DNA from: Lycium barbarum
Taxonomy: Eukaryota > Streptophyta > Magnoliopsida > Solanales > Solanaceae
Reading direction: 5' to 3'
NCBI RefSeq assembly: GCF_019175385.1
Contig: NC_083340.1
Location: forward strand, 18,860,336-18,924,335
DNA: 64,000 bases
In this document: piece by piece, positions 11,147 to 24,964 of the stretch
How positions within the stretch are numbered: position 1 is the first letter of the stretch
Layout: each line of letters begins with the position of its first letter
Notes under the pieces: model-generated
Databases searched by the model: none
The model's input: the letters and a program-made list of their open reading frames with translations, nothing else
Told to the model about the DNA's origin: nothing
Program-made: the position numbers and the translations under genes

Positions 11147-14100
11147 TGTCACGACCCAGCTAGGGGCCGTGACGGGTACCCGGGGCTAGCCACCGAGCAC
11201 CACTCATTCTAATACTCATCTTACTCATTTAATGCCCTTTTACCAATTTTATACACGAATTGTAGGAAAATCATATTTTATATAGAAACATAAATACTTA
11301 TATACATTTGCCTCTCGGTCATCAAAATAATATATACATAATAATAACATCTTGTGAGACCATCTGACCCACACTGCGTATCTACGAGCCTCTACTGACA
11401 TACTAAACATATAGACGGCACAAGACTCCGTCGTGCCCAAAATATGCATATATACCAAAAGAAGAATCATAAGCACCTCCGGACAATGGAGTGCTCTCAG
11501 TCAGCTGACAGCTACTAAGGGTCTGGACCAAGCTCACCTCCCTGTCTACCTGTGGGCATGAACACAGCGTCCAAAGAAAACGGACGTCAGTACGAACATT
11601 GTACTGAGTATAAGAGGCATAAATAATAAAGAAAGACAGTGTTAATATAATGTGAACGTCAATATGAAACATCTAAATCTGAATGACAATCATAAAAGAA
11701 GTAATGCATGCTGTCTTACTCATACTCATCATAATCTCATATATGCATAATATGCAAGCTGCCCGTCCATATCGGAACGGTGTGATAATCAATAACATTA
11801 GCCCGCGTCCAGGCCTCCCGCGTCCGGGGTACCATCTCATGCCGCCCACTAGTGGTGTCTGCCCATGCCAAAAGGTCATGGTGTATCCGTATAGCTGCCC
11901 GCCTTGGCGGTAACTGCCCGGCCAACTAGGCGCAGTGTAATATGATCATGATATGTTCATAAAAAAAAATACTTGTAATAATATGCTTATCATAGTACAT
12001 GAATAAGACTCAAGATCAACTGTACTCTGTCGGGGTGGCGTAAGGTCGTGATCCCCCGATTTCATTATGGAGCAATTATTGACATTCTGCCTCACCTTGA
12101 AGGAATTAGTACATAAGGTGAGTGTAAGAAATAAATAGCATCATTATCAATATGGCATCATCATATCATATCTCTTATCTCTTATCTTATATAGACATTT
12201 ATGGACTTAGGCTTCTAGCTTTCCGGAAAATAGGAACTCATGAAGAGGAAAAGAACTTATGCTATAGGATTCATGCCATTAGAAATAAAGGACTAGCCTC
12301 ACATACCTTTGTCGTTTAGCTATGTTATCGTTCACTTGCCCTCCCCCAATGTCACGTCGTTACCTTCACGGGAGAATTTGTATTAACATTAGTTAATCGA
12401 CTATAAGAACGCGTCGTAAATTCTAGAGAAAATTGGGCAGCATTTCCCCTGTAAACTTAACAATCCTCGAAATTCCAACTTAGCCAAACATCAATCAAAA
12501 TAACAACAACAACAATACCAACAACCTCATATAGCAATATAAGCACCTAGAAATCACTCAAAGTTCCAATAAAAAAACAACCCTCAAGGCAATCATATGA
12601 ACCAACTAATCTATGACTTCATAACATAATTCCCTTCACTTTAAACTAGGGAATTCTCCCATGAATAACTTAATTAACAAGAATAGAGTATATTACATAC
12701 CTTATTGCCCAGAAAACTCAACTAAAATCCTAGCTCCAAGCTTCAATAATCAGCCACACATCAAGCACCAAATACTATAATCCTTTCCTAACTAGTTTCC
12801 AATTTCCTAAGATGAAATCTTGCTTTGATTTGGAGGAGTTCAACTTGAAAGATTTAGAGAGCTTTTAGGAGGGTTTTGGGAGGGTTTAGAGAGAGTTTAG
12901 AGTGAGAGAGAGGGGTAGAAAATGAAAAAAAATCAGATTTTTTTCGTTTTTTTAGTTTCTGATTTTTACTGTTCATAGGTACTGTTCCTCTGCGTCTACT
13001 GTTCATCCGCGTCTACTGATCACCCGCAGAATTATTTCATGGACTCAATTTTTTTTCTGAGGTGTAACACTTCCTTCTTGAAAGTTGTAGATACTTGAAA
13101 TACCTTTCCAACGGTATACTATGGAGGTCAAACGGACTTCGGTACAAAACGTTATGCCTGTTTTACTAAAATAGTGTTTTGCCGATTTACGACAGAATTT
13201 ACGGGCCGTAAATTTGGGCCGTAAAATTGTCCAAAAAATCCAGCAAACTGTTATGGAATTATGGTCCGTAAATCTAATTTACGGGCTGTAAAATGGGCCT
13301 AAAGTAAGCGCAAAACAGGTCCGATAGCAACTTTAAAACTTTGTTTTAAGGTTTTTTCACTTCATTCTTCACATCCCCAAGCCCTAGAACGACCATTCTC
13401 TCTTCTCCTCATCTTCATACATCAAGATAAGTCCCTCCCATGTATTCCCAAGTGAATTTTAATGATTATACATGAATTCTAAGCAAAATCCTATGTTAAC
13501 AACCTAGGGTTTTCAAGAAAACCCATCTCAAGGTTCAAGATTCATGATTTTGGAATTCTTCTTCAAAGGTTCAGAATTTTCTCAAGTTTTTGGAGCGATT
13601 AAGGTATGTAGGGCTTCTATCCACGTGTGGGAATATCTTTGTTCTTTCCCACGCCATGTTCCTCCATGATTATACAAAAGTTCACCAAAACTAGGGTTTT
13701 AGATATTTTTATGATAATCTTAAGTCTATATACCATGATGTACCAAGTTTCTATACGTAGTTCGTTATTGTGTTATTGATATTCCATTTTGGTTATTGAG
13801 AATCTGTTCGTAATCCATGAAAACCCATCCTTTGCATTCCATGGGTTCTTACATGTAATTTATTAATTACTATGTTTATTTTCATGAGACACTCTACATG
13901 TTTACACGTTTTCATGCAACTATATTATGTAACTACATCCATGTATAATGCAAGTCACATTTTATGAAAAACCATGGGCTCAGATGCCACCTATATTATG
14001 TTCATGCTTTTGGGAGTTGCACAGATTACCGAGAAGGCTTTAATAGCCTAAAACTATGCTAGTCACCATAGGATAAGGATCACTCTGCCCATGTTTAGAA

Positions 14101-14866
14101 CGATTCCTTTATGCTTTATTGATTGGATCCTTTCATGCTCTATTTATATCTGATACCCCTAGTAAGGTATGAGAGCTCTGCTGGTCGGGTTAGGTACCAG
14201 ACTCTACGTACCCACATGGTGATTCATGTTGTTGGTTATACTTATGCGCTAAAATGTTTTTACTCATGATTATATATATATGTATTCATGTTCATGACCA
14301 GGTTTCAGTTTCAGTTTCAACTTTCATCATGTTATTTCATGTGCCATGTTTTATTTCATTCAGTTGCTTTACATACCAGTACATTCATTGTGCTGGCGTC
14401 CCTTTTCTATTGCCCGGAGGCCTACATTTCACGACACAGGTACGGATTTACAGGATGACGCATCTGCTCAGTAGGATCATCCACGTATCAGCTTTTGGTG
14501 AACCCCATCTTCTTCGGGGCTTAGTCATTTATCTATGTCCTATTAGTTATGCATTAAAGGTATGTTGGAGGCCTTGTCCTAGCAGTTATGTTTAGCAGCC
14601 TGATGCTCATGTTAAAGGTTTCATAGACTAGTCAGTTATGTTATGTCAGATATTCAGAGTCGTTTAGCCATTTTGGCTCGTTATTATTATGTTTAGTCAT
14701 ACTTATGATTTATCGTCCCACGGTTTACTTAAATTATGCATGTTCATCGGTTATTCCGCATCAGTTCATGCCCCTGTTGAGTTAGCAAGCCATGTGGTTC
14801 GCTCGGTTACACGCAGTCAGGCATCGAGTGTCGTGTTACGCCCAGGCTATGGTTCAGGGCGTGACA
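11147..14866. mobile_element. 3.7-kb element with long diverged inverted arms, nested in the Tip100-like hAT
   Basis: The ends are TGTCACGACCC and, reverse-complemented, TGTCACGCCCTG. The two halves look like inverted, diverged copies of one another. 'ggacgtcagtacgaacattg' with 'tgtactgagtat' at about 11580-11615 matches 'ggacgccagcac', 'gaatgtactggtat' of the right arm (about 14370-14405 reversed). 'tattacataccttattgc' near 12690 matches 'ctacataccttaatcgc' near 13600 reversed. The centre is around 13000-13300. This layout fits a foldback or long-TIR Mutator-like element, or two oppositely oriented LTR-like copies. No transposase is visible. 'cttcc' occurs just outside both sides (11142-11146, 14872-14876), but there is no clean duplication. 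Confidence 0.6.
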
Positions 14867-15303
14867 TGTTGCTTCCTAAACTTCCAACACTACTTGATAT
14901 TCCAGAAAGTAGATCAATAATTTTTTGCCAACACTTTTCTCTTGTTTATTTTCAAGACCCACAATATTGTCAACAAGAAAATATTTTGGAGGAATAAAGA
15001 TGAAGTTTGTCTTGAAAAGATTGGAAAGTGAAAAAACAAAAAAATATTTTATAAAGATAAAGAAAATAAGTAGAAAATCTTCCAAATTAACGGTGAAGTT
15101 TTTCACATGTCACATCCACAGATCCACTAGTATACGTTGGGAAAAGAAAGCTCAATTTAGGGCCTTTTTCTTTGGTCAAATCAGTGGTAAAGTTCTCTTT
15201 CCTTTTTCAATAAACAATGCAATAATAATTTTTTTTTTTGCACAAAAGCTGTGAATTGCAAATGGGGTCATGCTTTGTGGGCTTTACCCAAAGGCTGGCC
15301 CTG

Positions 15304-15660
15304 GGACTTACATCAAGAACTTGATATTTTTAGAACTTCTGATACTCGATGAGAATCTCAGTTCAAATATTTTAATTATTTTATTCTTAAGTTTGGTGTA
15401 ATTATAAATATACTTGATACTATTGTTGAAACTACACATACTTTGGATAAAGATCTAGGGTAATAGGTATCAGAGCTTCTCAAACATATGAGGTTGCATT
15501 CATATTGCATTTGATGAAAAATAAGAATTACAAATGACCTTAACACATGCTTACAAAACATAAAAGATATTCTGAATGTCATGCCAATTGTTAAAGTGAC
15601 CAAAAGAGCAAGACATTATGAATAACGAATGGATTTTGCAATGTTTTCTAAAAAAATGTC
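15304..15660 (+). pseudogene. hAT transposase, DUF4371-type, fragment 3 of 3
   Basis: This resumes the transposase left at 9198: 'LHQELDIFRTSDTR' then a stop, 'ESQFKYFNYF', 'ILDTIVETTHTLDKDLG' and, after two more stops, 'KIRITNDLNTCLQN', 'KDILNVMPIVKVTK'. These match the TRW-containing region and the following helical part of DUF4371 hAT transposases, where the R of SDTR is normally followed by W. The sequence is more decayed than fragments 1 and 2, and the C-terminal dimerisation domain is not present downstream. Confidence 0.75.
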
Positions 15661-16375
15661 GTCTTAACTGACGTTTGGATGAACTTGAAATTGCCAACAA
15701 AATCAGTGATTTATTCTCTTATCTATAAGAGGGAGTTAGCTAGCTCCTCTCCATCAACATGCCTGCTTAGGCTAATAAGGATTGGACAACTTCCTTTGAT
15801 ATGTGGGACCCACTTAAACTCTTCATTTCTCCTATAGCTTTTGGAGTACTTTCTAATCACGTGGGCTCTGTTTTTCGATATTTGTCAGTTCTTTACTATA
15901 TTTCAATAGTAAGATTTGTATCACCTAAATTTCTAAAGGACAAACTAGATTTACAGTAGCAACTGCAGAGCTTTCGTTGACATATAGATGAATGACCATG
16001 ATAGTTTTTGAAACGTGAAATTATATAGGCACAATGGCAAAAGATAACATTTACTAAACTGATATAACATAATAGTTCAGTCTATGAAGCCTCTTCGGAC
16101 ATGACATAAGTCTAACTGTTTGCCGAGACAAGGCCCCGCATACCCAAACACATAAAATGACTAAATGAGAGATAACCTCCCGAATAGCAAATAAGACTCG
16201 CCAACAAGCCAGTACGTAAAGTCCTAGAGAGGAGTTCTCTCGACTTTGTACCTGCATCAGCGCCCTGACAAAAAGAGATGTAAATACTGTGGAATAATAC
16301 TCGTATGTAACAACCTTAAGTAGTAAGCTAACCTGTCCCCTACAAAAAAAAGCCTATACCGATAGGGGGAGCAGG
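15661..16375. other. Non-coding stretch, probably degraded repeat sequence
   Basis: No gene is visible. About 16060-16330 has the GC pattern of a gypsy-type LTR fragment ('gaggccccgcatac'-like). The rest shows nothing recognisable. It ends at the target duplication of the next hAT element. Confidence 0.3.
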
Positions 16376-17483
16376 AATGCAGCTAGGGGTGTACATGGAC
16401 CGGGTTGGTTCGGATTTTTTATAAATCCAACCAAACCATTTGTGTCGGGTTATTAAATCTATAAACCAAACCAAACCAATAAAAGTCGGGTTTTTCGATA
16501 TCAATTTTTCTCGGGTTTTTCGGGTTTCTTATAGTATCTAATGAAAAGCACAGAGCAGCGCTTCTTAAAAAGAGTTCTAGTACAAAATATCAACATATAA
16601 GATGGAGGTAGAACACTGTTTGAAGTTTTAACTTTATAAGATAACTAAAATGTCAAATAGCTAAAATGTCAAATAGCCATAAAATGTCAAATAGCCATAT
16701 TTTTACTCTCAAAGGTGTTCATAACACCATCCAAAATCTGCTTGATATGTAACTATGAGGTAAATGTCGCACGTAATGGAACCAGATGTTCTGCCAATTG
16801 ACTTGATCACACATAAACAAAAACTAATATAGTTTCTTCCATAAAATTAATCAACTACAGCTTTAGACAAAATGGGATGTCAGATGTCGCAAAAATAAAA
16901 ATCCACCTTAGAGTTTGAGTATACTCTAAATCATCTAGACTATTACAACTGAAGTTGTTTCAACTCTCAATTAAACTCAAGCAACATAATGTTGGAAGCA
17001 ATCTGCATATCTGGTTCTATTTCCTCATCTGCAAAATAAAAAGTGAAGTCAGATGTAGTTCTAGAGGAGGTATAAAGGTTTCCAAAGGAGCTTATAACGA
17101 TCTTGGTTTATTTACTCATTTCTTATGATTATACTTGAATGATCAGCCTCTCTTGCAGAAACTAAAGCAATGTAAATATGCAAAAATTTAATTTAGCTTT
17201 TACCAACTGAAATAATATAGGAGAATAAGTGCCAGCCAATTCATAACTATCAAAGAAAATGAGCTGTACAAAACAACTTTTTGTAGAAGAAGCCTGTAAC
17301 TTTTGTAAAAGAATAGTGTAATCAATTAACATACCAATTCTCACACAGATAGTGCATCGTGAACGAAACTGGCTAATCAATGCTCAAAGGTCAGTCTCGA
17401 TACTCTGCAAGAAAAAAGAATAAATTAATATATTGGATAAATAATATAAAAATATAACCAGATTCTAAAAAACTGAATATATG

Positions 17484-18187
17484 TTCAAGTGGAAATGATA
17501 TGAGATTGGAGGACTGGTGTTGTACTTGCAGGCTACAAGTGCATTTGGAAAACAGTTTGCAAACTTGTTTGGTTTGTTGATGATGGTTGTCTATGTACCT
17601 TGGTGGTGCATGTATAACTGCAACAACTAGTTCATTGATCCTCTCGCAGGAAATGATATAGAATCAGTTTTTCTGGTGCAGTTCATGATGGAAGCTGGTG
17701 GTTTGAAGTGGAAAAGGGATTATCATCATACTCAAGTCCTTTTGGAGGAGAGTATGGTGATATTGATTTCTACTAATCTTGTTTTTTGTTTTGCAGGTTC
17801 CAAAAAGACTAACAGCACAGTATGACAAGTACTGATGTTTGTGTCATTGATCTTGTTTCTGGAAATGATGTGAGGCAAAAAAGGCTCAAGGAAGAATTAC
17901 TCATTTTTCTCATGGATCCTAGATGCATCACACAGATTACAGGATGGATGCAAACCTCAATCCTGCAGAATCCACAAAAAGTAGTTTATTGGCACTGGTA
18001 ATGGTTAGATAAGGAAATAATATGGGATGGGCTAGTGCAGTGCTTCATAAAGAATTCAGAACATCAGGTCATTTGGTTGATACAGGTGAACTTATGCTTA
18101 TAAGTTATAAGAAATGACCTGATCCCTGACTGGTCTTGGTTTTACTTTATTGATCCATTTTCAAGTGGAAATGATATGAGATTGGAG
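17484..18187 (+). repeat. 28-bp direct repeat bounding a ~650-bp segment
   Basis: 'ttcaagtggaaatgatatg' followed by 'agattggag' occurs at about 17484-17511 and again at 18160-18187. It lies in the non-coding 3' side of the hAT transposase. A further direct repeat, 'aggacatgagcaggatcaa', occurs near 18343 and 18453. These may mark a duplication or an insertion, and no coding sequence lies between them. Confidence 0.7.
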
Positions 18188-18989
18188 TTTTTCATGGAAA
18201 CAAGTATTATATGGTATTGGTGCAATTCAGTTTCTGCATGGAAGAAGAAAGCCAAAGCTGCATGGTTTCACATATGCAGCAAGTTTAGAGGCAACACAAG
18301 GATTAAGAAATCAGGAATTAGGAAGTTCAAGATTGAAGATGAGCAGGACATGAGCAGGATCAAGATTGGAGTGCTGTTTTTTGGCATCTGGTGACATGAA
18401 TTTGCAGTATTATGCAGAATTGCATATCTGCTGCAGTTCATAAGTACCATCAGGACATGAGCAGGATCAAAAAATAGGTTTATGCATGCAAATATTTATC
18501 AGATGCTATTTGACAATACCTTCATCAACTTGCTCAATATTCTGGACTTCTTCCAAAATGTCGTGAAAATTGTATTCTTTATAAGGTGATCGTAGCCATT
18601 GTTGAGTACAAATTAGAGCTTCTACTGTTTTTGGCGATAAAGAACTCCGGTAAGAATCAAGAATTCGACCACCTGTACTAAATGCCGACTCAGATGCAAC
18701 AGTAGAAACAGGAATAGAAAGAACATCTCTCGCAATTTTTGAAACAACTGGATATTTACTAGACGAAACTTTCCACCGAGACAAGATATCAAAATCTTTA
18801 TTCTTCACCACATCATCCATCAAGTATATCTGAAGATCAGATTTTTTTGCAATATTTCCCTCGTCTGCCAAATGTTTCTCCCACTCAGATTCCAACAAAT
18901 CATCAGTTTCGCTCATGCTAGTATCAACTCCAATAGTGTCATTAGAAGAAGCATCAACGACAGAGTTACTCACTACTACAAAAAAGGTC

Positions 18990-19175
18990 TTCAGCGGCAA
19001 TTTATTTTCCCTTTAGCGGCAATAAAAATTGCCGCTAAAAACTTTACCGGCAATTGAACATTTGCCACTATATCCAGCGTCGCTAAAGGTTTTAGCGGCA
19101 ATTCTACCGAACGCTGGTAAAGACACCAATTATTGCCGCTAATAGTCAACTACTTTTAGCGGCAATTACAATGGC
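18990..19175. repeat. CACTA left subterminal repeat array
   Basis: At least seven copies of the 8-10 bp core 'agcggcaat' or its complement 'attgccgct' lie within about 190 bp. The mirror set lies near the right end at about 23735-23815. In CACTA elements such arrays bind the element-encoded TNPA-type protein. Here they show which transposase family would mobilise the copy. Confidence 0.85.
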
Positions 19176-21576
19176 CACTAAAATTGTCTAAGAAATGTGC
19201 TAAATCATATATTCAGCAGCCTTTCTAATTGTCGGTAAAAGGACCATCTTTTTGCGGCACTTGTAATGGTGACAAAAACTACTCTTGATACCACCTTTCT
19301 TTGTCGTTTATAGTGTCAAAGGTCCACTTTCTAACAATCCTAATGCCAAGAAATGTTTGTCTATTTTTCATTCAAGTTGAATCAAATATTTTCAGCACAA
19401 TAAGACCTTTAAATGAAAATATACAAAAGTTTGCAATACAACATACTAAAATCACATCTAAAAATAACCTGTCTTTCATTAAATCCACAACAAAACCAAC
19501 TTCTAATACATAGTTAAAGTGTCGACAAAATAAGAGAAATAAACCATTTGAATTCAATGTCATTTCAAGTCTAACAAGTTTCACTATGACTCTTGATCAT
19601 ACTGAAAGTCTTCCAGCTTGAAGATCCATATCTGCACCGAAATGATAGCTAACTAACTTTCAATCTTCGTGCACTCTGAACCAACATTTGAGGAGCTACA
19701 CCAGACCAAATGATAAGCCTAATGTTTTTAAAAAGAGCTCCAATGCATGAATCCAACCACTCCCAACACAGAACTATGAGTTGTCAGCATCGCACCAACA
19801 TGTTTGAAGCTCACTGCAAAAAACAGTCATAACTCAAACAAAAGAAACATTCATGATTCTTGTTAAATGTACAAATGTAGTGAATTCTGCTTTAAAAGAA
19901 GGTAAACACGAATAGATCTTACAGATTACAAGTATTTTCCTCACATAATGAAAATACTTTTCTAAGAAACTCAAACAATACTAAGTAAGCAAGAGCTAGA
20001 AAACAAAACAAAACAAAACAATGAATGACTCATGCATAAATTAAAGTACCTCATAAGAATTACTCGAAAACTCCCTTCTCTACTTTGCACATCAAAACAA
20101 TACTAGAGAAAGCCGAAATGTAAACACAATTCATGGTGGTTAAGGATCTATTAGATAACTAGAAAGCTCTAAACTCACACAAACTAGTATCCATCAATTT
20201 AATCTGATATTAATCTAACTCAACTAAGTAGGAAGATGGAATTTTAAACTAATATTGTTAAACATTAACCTATACTAGATAGTACACAAATAAACCTAAA
20301 TATTATATATATTATGGAGGTCGACTTGTTGCTTTTTCAACCAAAAAAAAGTGTTCTTTACACTTTTAGAATGCGAGTACTTTATAATCCTCCAAGCAGA
20401 CCAGATATCAGGAGTGAGCTAAAGGTTACTAATATGGCATCGTAAAAAGGTCTTGAATAAGTAGATATTGTTTTTCTCAGCATAACAATAAGCATTGACT
20501 CATAAACGGTAGAAATGTCATTCACAACCTAATAGAACTTCTACGCTTTAGAATTTCTGACGTTCCTAATAGAGAAGCACAATTTTGTTATGTGGAAGAC
20601 TGGATGCTCCATGATATAAGACAGAAAAGACAAATAATTACAAAATTTATGTGACACTAGACTTTTAGTTGACACAGTAAAAATTTTGGATACCAATTTA
20701 AGGGTATAAAAAATATCAAGTCAACAGCTTAATTTAGCATCTGATGTTTGAAGAATGTTGATGCTTACATGTGGCTCAAGCATGCTTCAGGAACGTATAT
20801 AAAGTTATATACTCCTATTGTCCAACGAGAAATCTTTACATCCTTGAAGATTTCCTGCATCCATCCAATAGAAACAATATTACACAAAGATTGAAGAAGA
20901 TTAAATTTGAATCGAGGTAAAAGAAAAGTGGTAGAAATAGTGAAGACGCCCGCTGCATTTGTTAAATTAATGCAGAAAATAATCTTACTTGTTTCCCAAC
21001 ATAAATAGATATCAATGGGCTACTCAGTAAAAACGTTAAAACATCCAACAATCTGCGCAAAACTAGCTAATTAAACAATTCACATCTCAACATCCCTTTA
21101 TAACCCAATTATATGATTATTTACGACATTTAAATATAAAATTCTTCTAATCATGTATCCATGTGTAGCAGAAAATGAACAAATTCACTATGAAATACAA
21201 CAGTCAAAATGATGCACAACACCTTATTTTAGCGAATTATAAAAAGTGACAATGTCATCCCCCAGCAGAAAATGCCCAGCCACTTCCCTTTAAAATTAAA
21301 GAATAACTTAGTAACTACTCAATAGGTTGACATATATAGACAACAATATGAGAAGCCATGCGAAAGATTCTAACAACCATTACCATATCAGACAGTAATT
21401 AAAATAAAAATTGACCAACTCATTTAAAAAATACTAAGTAAACCATAAAAAAGAGTTTCTAGCACTAATGATTTCATAGATGAAGAGACTACAATTTCCT
21501 TCCCTTTCCCTATTTTCACTAACATCAAATATCTGCCTTCCCTTTGATGGATGGTAAGAGACAACTTTAGACACAA

Positions 21577-21682
<106 letters not shown>

Positions 21683-22029
21683 ACTTCTTGACTAAAGAAA
21701 AATGTCATTGAAACATCACACAAAGAATCTGCTACATTTATTTCCATCATTAGCTTTTGCAAGAAAAACTTAGTCATACAAGATATTCAGATACACTATA
21801 CTCATAGTTCTATTTTCTTCATCTGAAGCTTATGTCAATCTTTCTTTCTTCATTTTTAGTGCTATGTAGGTTGTTATTACGAAATGACAGTCTCCTCTCC
21901 AGTCTTAACTGATGGCTATCAAGTTTTTAGTTTTGATCATATAAGAAACAGTTACTGTTTCTTAAATTAAACATAAAATTATTTGTCCTAATCTTAAAGT
22001 AACCATTTCAACAAGGACAGATTTTGCCA

Positions 22030-22365
22030 CTCCGTTGTTTACTGAACTAGATTTTCTCTTTGTTTTACAAGCAAGCGAGTAAGTATTGAATCATTTTCTT
22101 GTATAGTACGCTCTGAGATTGTATAGTACGCTCTGAGAGGCACCAAATTCTCATGACCAATTGCTTTCAATTCCTCCCCTCTTTTCCTAAAATCCTTGTC
22201 TGAAAGACAAACACTGTTCAATCTCTTCACACCCACTTCAACACCTCTATCCAATTATGCTTTATAAGGAGTTCCAATAAACCCTCTACCCAAAACCTCA
22301 GTTGAACCCTTCAATAAGTCCTCCAAATTGAAAAACTCAAAACTTTCCCCAAAAAACACCATTCG
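22030..22365 (-). pseudogene. Captured LRR receptor-like kinase fragment inside the CACTA element
   Basis: Minus-strand translation reads 'ESFEFFNLEDLLKGSTEVLG' then 'RGFIGTPYKA', a stop, 'LDRGVEVGVKRL', 'VCLSDKDFRKRGEELKAIGH' and 'ENLVPLRAYY'. This is the juxtamembrane region, glycine-rich loop (LGRGFIGTPYKA), the beta-3 VxVKRL segment with the ATP-binding Lys, and the alpha-C helix region of plant inactive LRR receptor kinases (the RLK902/RKL1/At-PRK type). It ends at the normal exon region after LRAYY, where a 20-bp tandem duplication ('tgtatagtacgctctgag' twice, 22101-22140) adds nonsense sequence. The stop in the loop and the lack of the rest of the kinase show it is a transduplicated fragment. 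It is not related to CACTA coding sequence. Confidence 0.8.
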
Positions 22366-24964
22366 GTAATATGATAAGAAAATATAGTATCATTTGTTTT
22401 GTTGAAGAAACATCTGCACAAAACCATGTAAGAGCAATATGCACCCAAGAAATTGTACATGTGAATTTTAGCAAGAGAAAAACAACGAAGTTAATTAAAA
22501 ACTCTTCCAAACAAAAAATCAAGAGATTTGAATCCAGAACCAGTAATACTATCAAGGGCATAACAAGATATATCAGATTCTATCAATAGTTCACTAAAAA
22601 ATATGTACACCCTTAAAGTAGCTTATGAATTTTTATCTCCTAAATAACATTAGACTTGAAATTTTTTATACATTAGTAACCTTATATTCCTATTCTTATG
22701 TCGTTCATGCAACAACTACTAGTGGACCAATTATGTATCAAACTTGGTATTTATAGAGATCTGTCCAAATCATAGCAAAAGTGAAAAAATTAGAGCATTG
22801 GTTGGCCATAAAAAAGTCATAAGATGGAGCATTATAATTATATAGATCAGATCCACTGAAGTTCAACAGGTCAAGCAAAACAATGCCTAATTGTGTGCTT
22901 AGCGGTGCATTACCTTTTCCAGTAAGTTTAAGGCTTCTCACCTCGTCCACCTAATCCTGTAATTTTACTGCAAATCATCTTAAGTTTATTCCTGCAATAG
23001 TACCCATGTCTGATTCAATCAATTGAAGAACTACTCATGAAAGTAAAAACAGACATTTGAACTCAAAATTGACTTTGAATCAAATTTAGTATTCCAAACC
23101 AAAAAGACAAACCTGGAAAGCCACCACCACATAAATGGCATTAAAGCTTTTATTTTGCATAAACATTTATGTAGGGAAACAAATAATACTACTGAACACG
23201 TATTTCATTATCAATCATCAAAGAGGTAACATAAGACCTACAATCTATAAGAACCAAAATCAAAATTTTAAACCCTACCCCTAAAATCACATCCGGAATT
23301 TTTCCTTTTTGTTTCCTCAGTTTCAATCAACATTATTTTATAATCAAATTCGATATTTGGTGTTAGCAAGCAGTTAGGGCGTAGCGAAATTCATATACAT
23401 ATTCAAGAGGAGACTTACGAAATACAAAACGAGATCATGAAGACGACAAAAACCTGAATTTGATTCTAAGATCCGTATCCTTTGATGTGAATTGCGAAGG
23501 CACAGAGTTGTGAATTAATTTTGAGATGTAGGAATTGTGGAGATCTAATTAAGGTCATGGAGAGAAGGCTATTGAAGGGATTTTTGGGAAGCGGGGAAAA
23601 AGAAGAGGAAATTTTAGAGAATGAAAAATAAGTGGGAGGGAAGCGAAAATAATATTTGCTCTCAACTACAGGAGTATTTAGGGTCCATATCTGTTAATAG
23701 CCACAAAAAATATATTTTATACCGACTAAAATTTGATTGCCGCTAGTAATTGAGTTTAGATAATAAATTAGCGGCAAGTAACTGATTGCCCTTAAATAAT
23801 TGCCACTAAAAGCCTTTTTTACAGTAGTGACTGTAAGAATCATACAAACGCGTTAAAACACTTGCCACATCTTCCGACTTTAATCTTCCCAACAAAGGAC
23901 CATATGCTTTGGAAAGAGTGAAGTTTACATACTTCATCTTATATCTGGGATCTAACACAACAGCAACAAGTAATAACATATTCATATTCTCAAAATTTCC
24001 CCAATACTTGTCAAATTTACTTTTCATCATGTCTGCCATATCAACCAAAATAAGATCTTCGCATGTAGAATACTTTTTAATAGAACTTCGAAGAGTAAAA
24101 AATTCACGGAAGAAACAGTTGGAAGTAACATACAAAGTCCCTGAAAATTTTAAAGTGGTCTAGTAGAAAAGATCAAGAAACTTGACAAAAGCTCTCACAT
24201 TCTTCCAGTCATTTGCTGATGGATTTCCTCTTAATGCAGTTATTTCTCGACAATAATTTTGGTATTTATGGTCATCCAGATACATTCTTGTAAAGGCTTT
24301 TTCAAATTTTATAGTTGTATCTAACATTGTATATGTCGAGTTCCATCTAGTTTCAACATCAAGACTCACAAGACCATGAGTGTCTATCTTAGTTTTTTCA
24401 ACAAATGACTTAAAAGAAGCAAACCTTGAAGAGAAGGTCTAACATATTTTACCGCATTCCTTACACGAGAAATGGGTTCAATTTGTTCATCTAACCCTTC
24501 TTTTACAATCAAGTTCAATATGTGAGCACTACACCTAACATGTAAAAATTAATTTCCAAGTATTACCCATTAGCACCTTCAAATGCTTAATGGCAGCATC
24601 ATTGGCAGTCGCATTGTCTAAGGTTACTGTAAACAAGTTATCAATGCCCCAACCCAATAAGAATTCCTCAATTCCCTTAGCAATAGTCTCGCCTTTGTGA
24701 TCTGGTGTTGGAAAAAAGTTCAGAATTTTCTTTTGTGAATTCCATCGGTCATCAATCCAATGTGCGGTGACAACCATATAACTCAAATTTTGGAGTGATG
24801 TCCACGTGTCACTAGTAAGGCAAACACGTTGGTCCTTGATAAGATATTTAAGCTTATCTTTCTCTTCTTGATAAATCCTTAAGCAATGTCTTGCAATAGT
24901 AACACGAGAAGGTAGTTTAAAATTTGGTAAGGTTTTAGTCATCAATTTCCTAAAGCCTTCTCCC

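Larger units (their letters stand above)
9199..15303 (-). mobile_element. Tip100-like hAT transposon, 6.1 kb, inserted in another hAT
   Basis: The ends are TAGGGGCGGCTCAATA on the left and, reverse-complemented, CAGGGCCAGCCTTTGGG on the right, an imperfect hAT terminal inverted repeat. The flanks are 'ggactaac' (9191-9198) and 'ggacttac' (15304-15311), an 8-bp target duplication with one mismatch. The disrupted transposase of the older hAT continues on both sides. The element carries its own decayed DUF4371 transposase on the minus strand (about 9300-10790), and a 3.7-kb element is nested within it at 11147-14866. Subtracting that insert leaves about 2.4 kb, so it was already internally shortened. 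Confidence 0.88.

Noticed and set aside
22738..22950. Another captured gene exon in the CACTA element
   Set aside because: An open frame of 70 codons is present, but no recognisable domain or splice context was found, unlike the kinase fragment.
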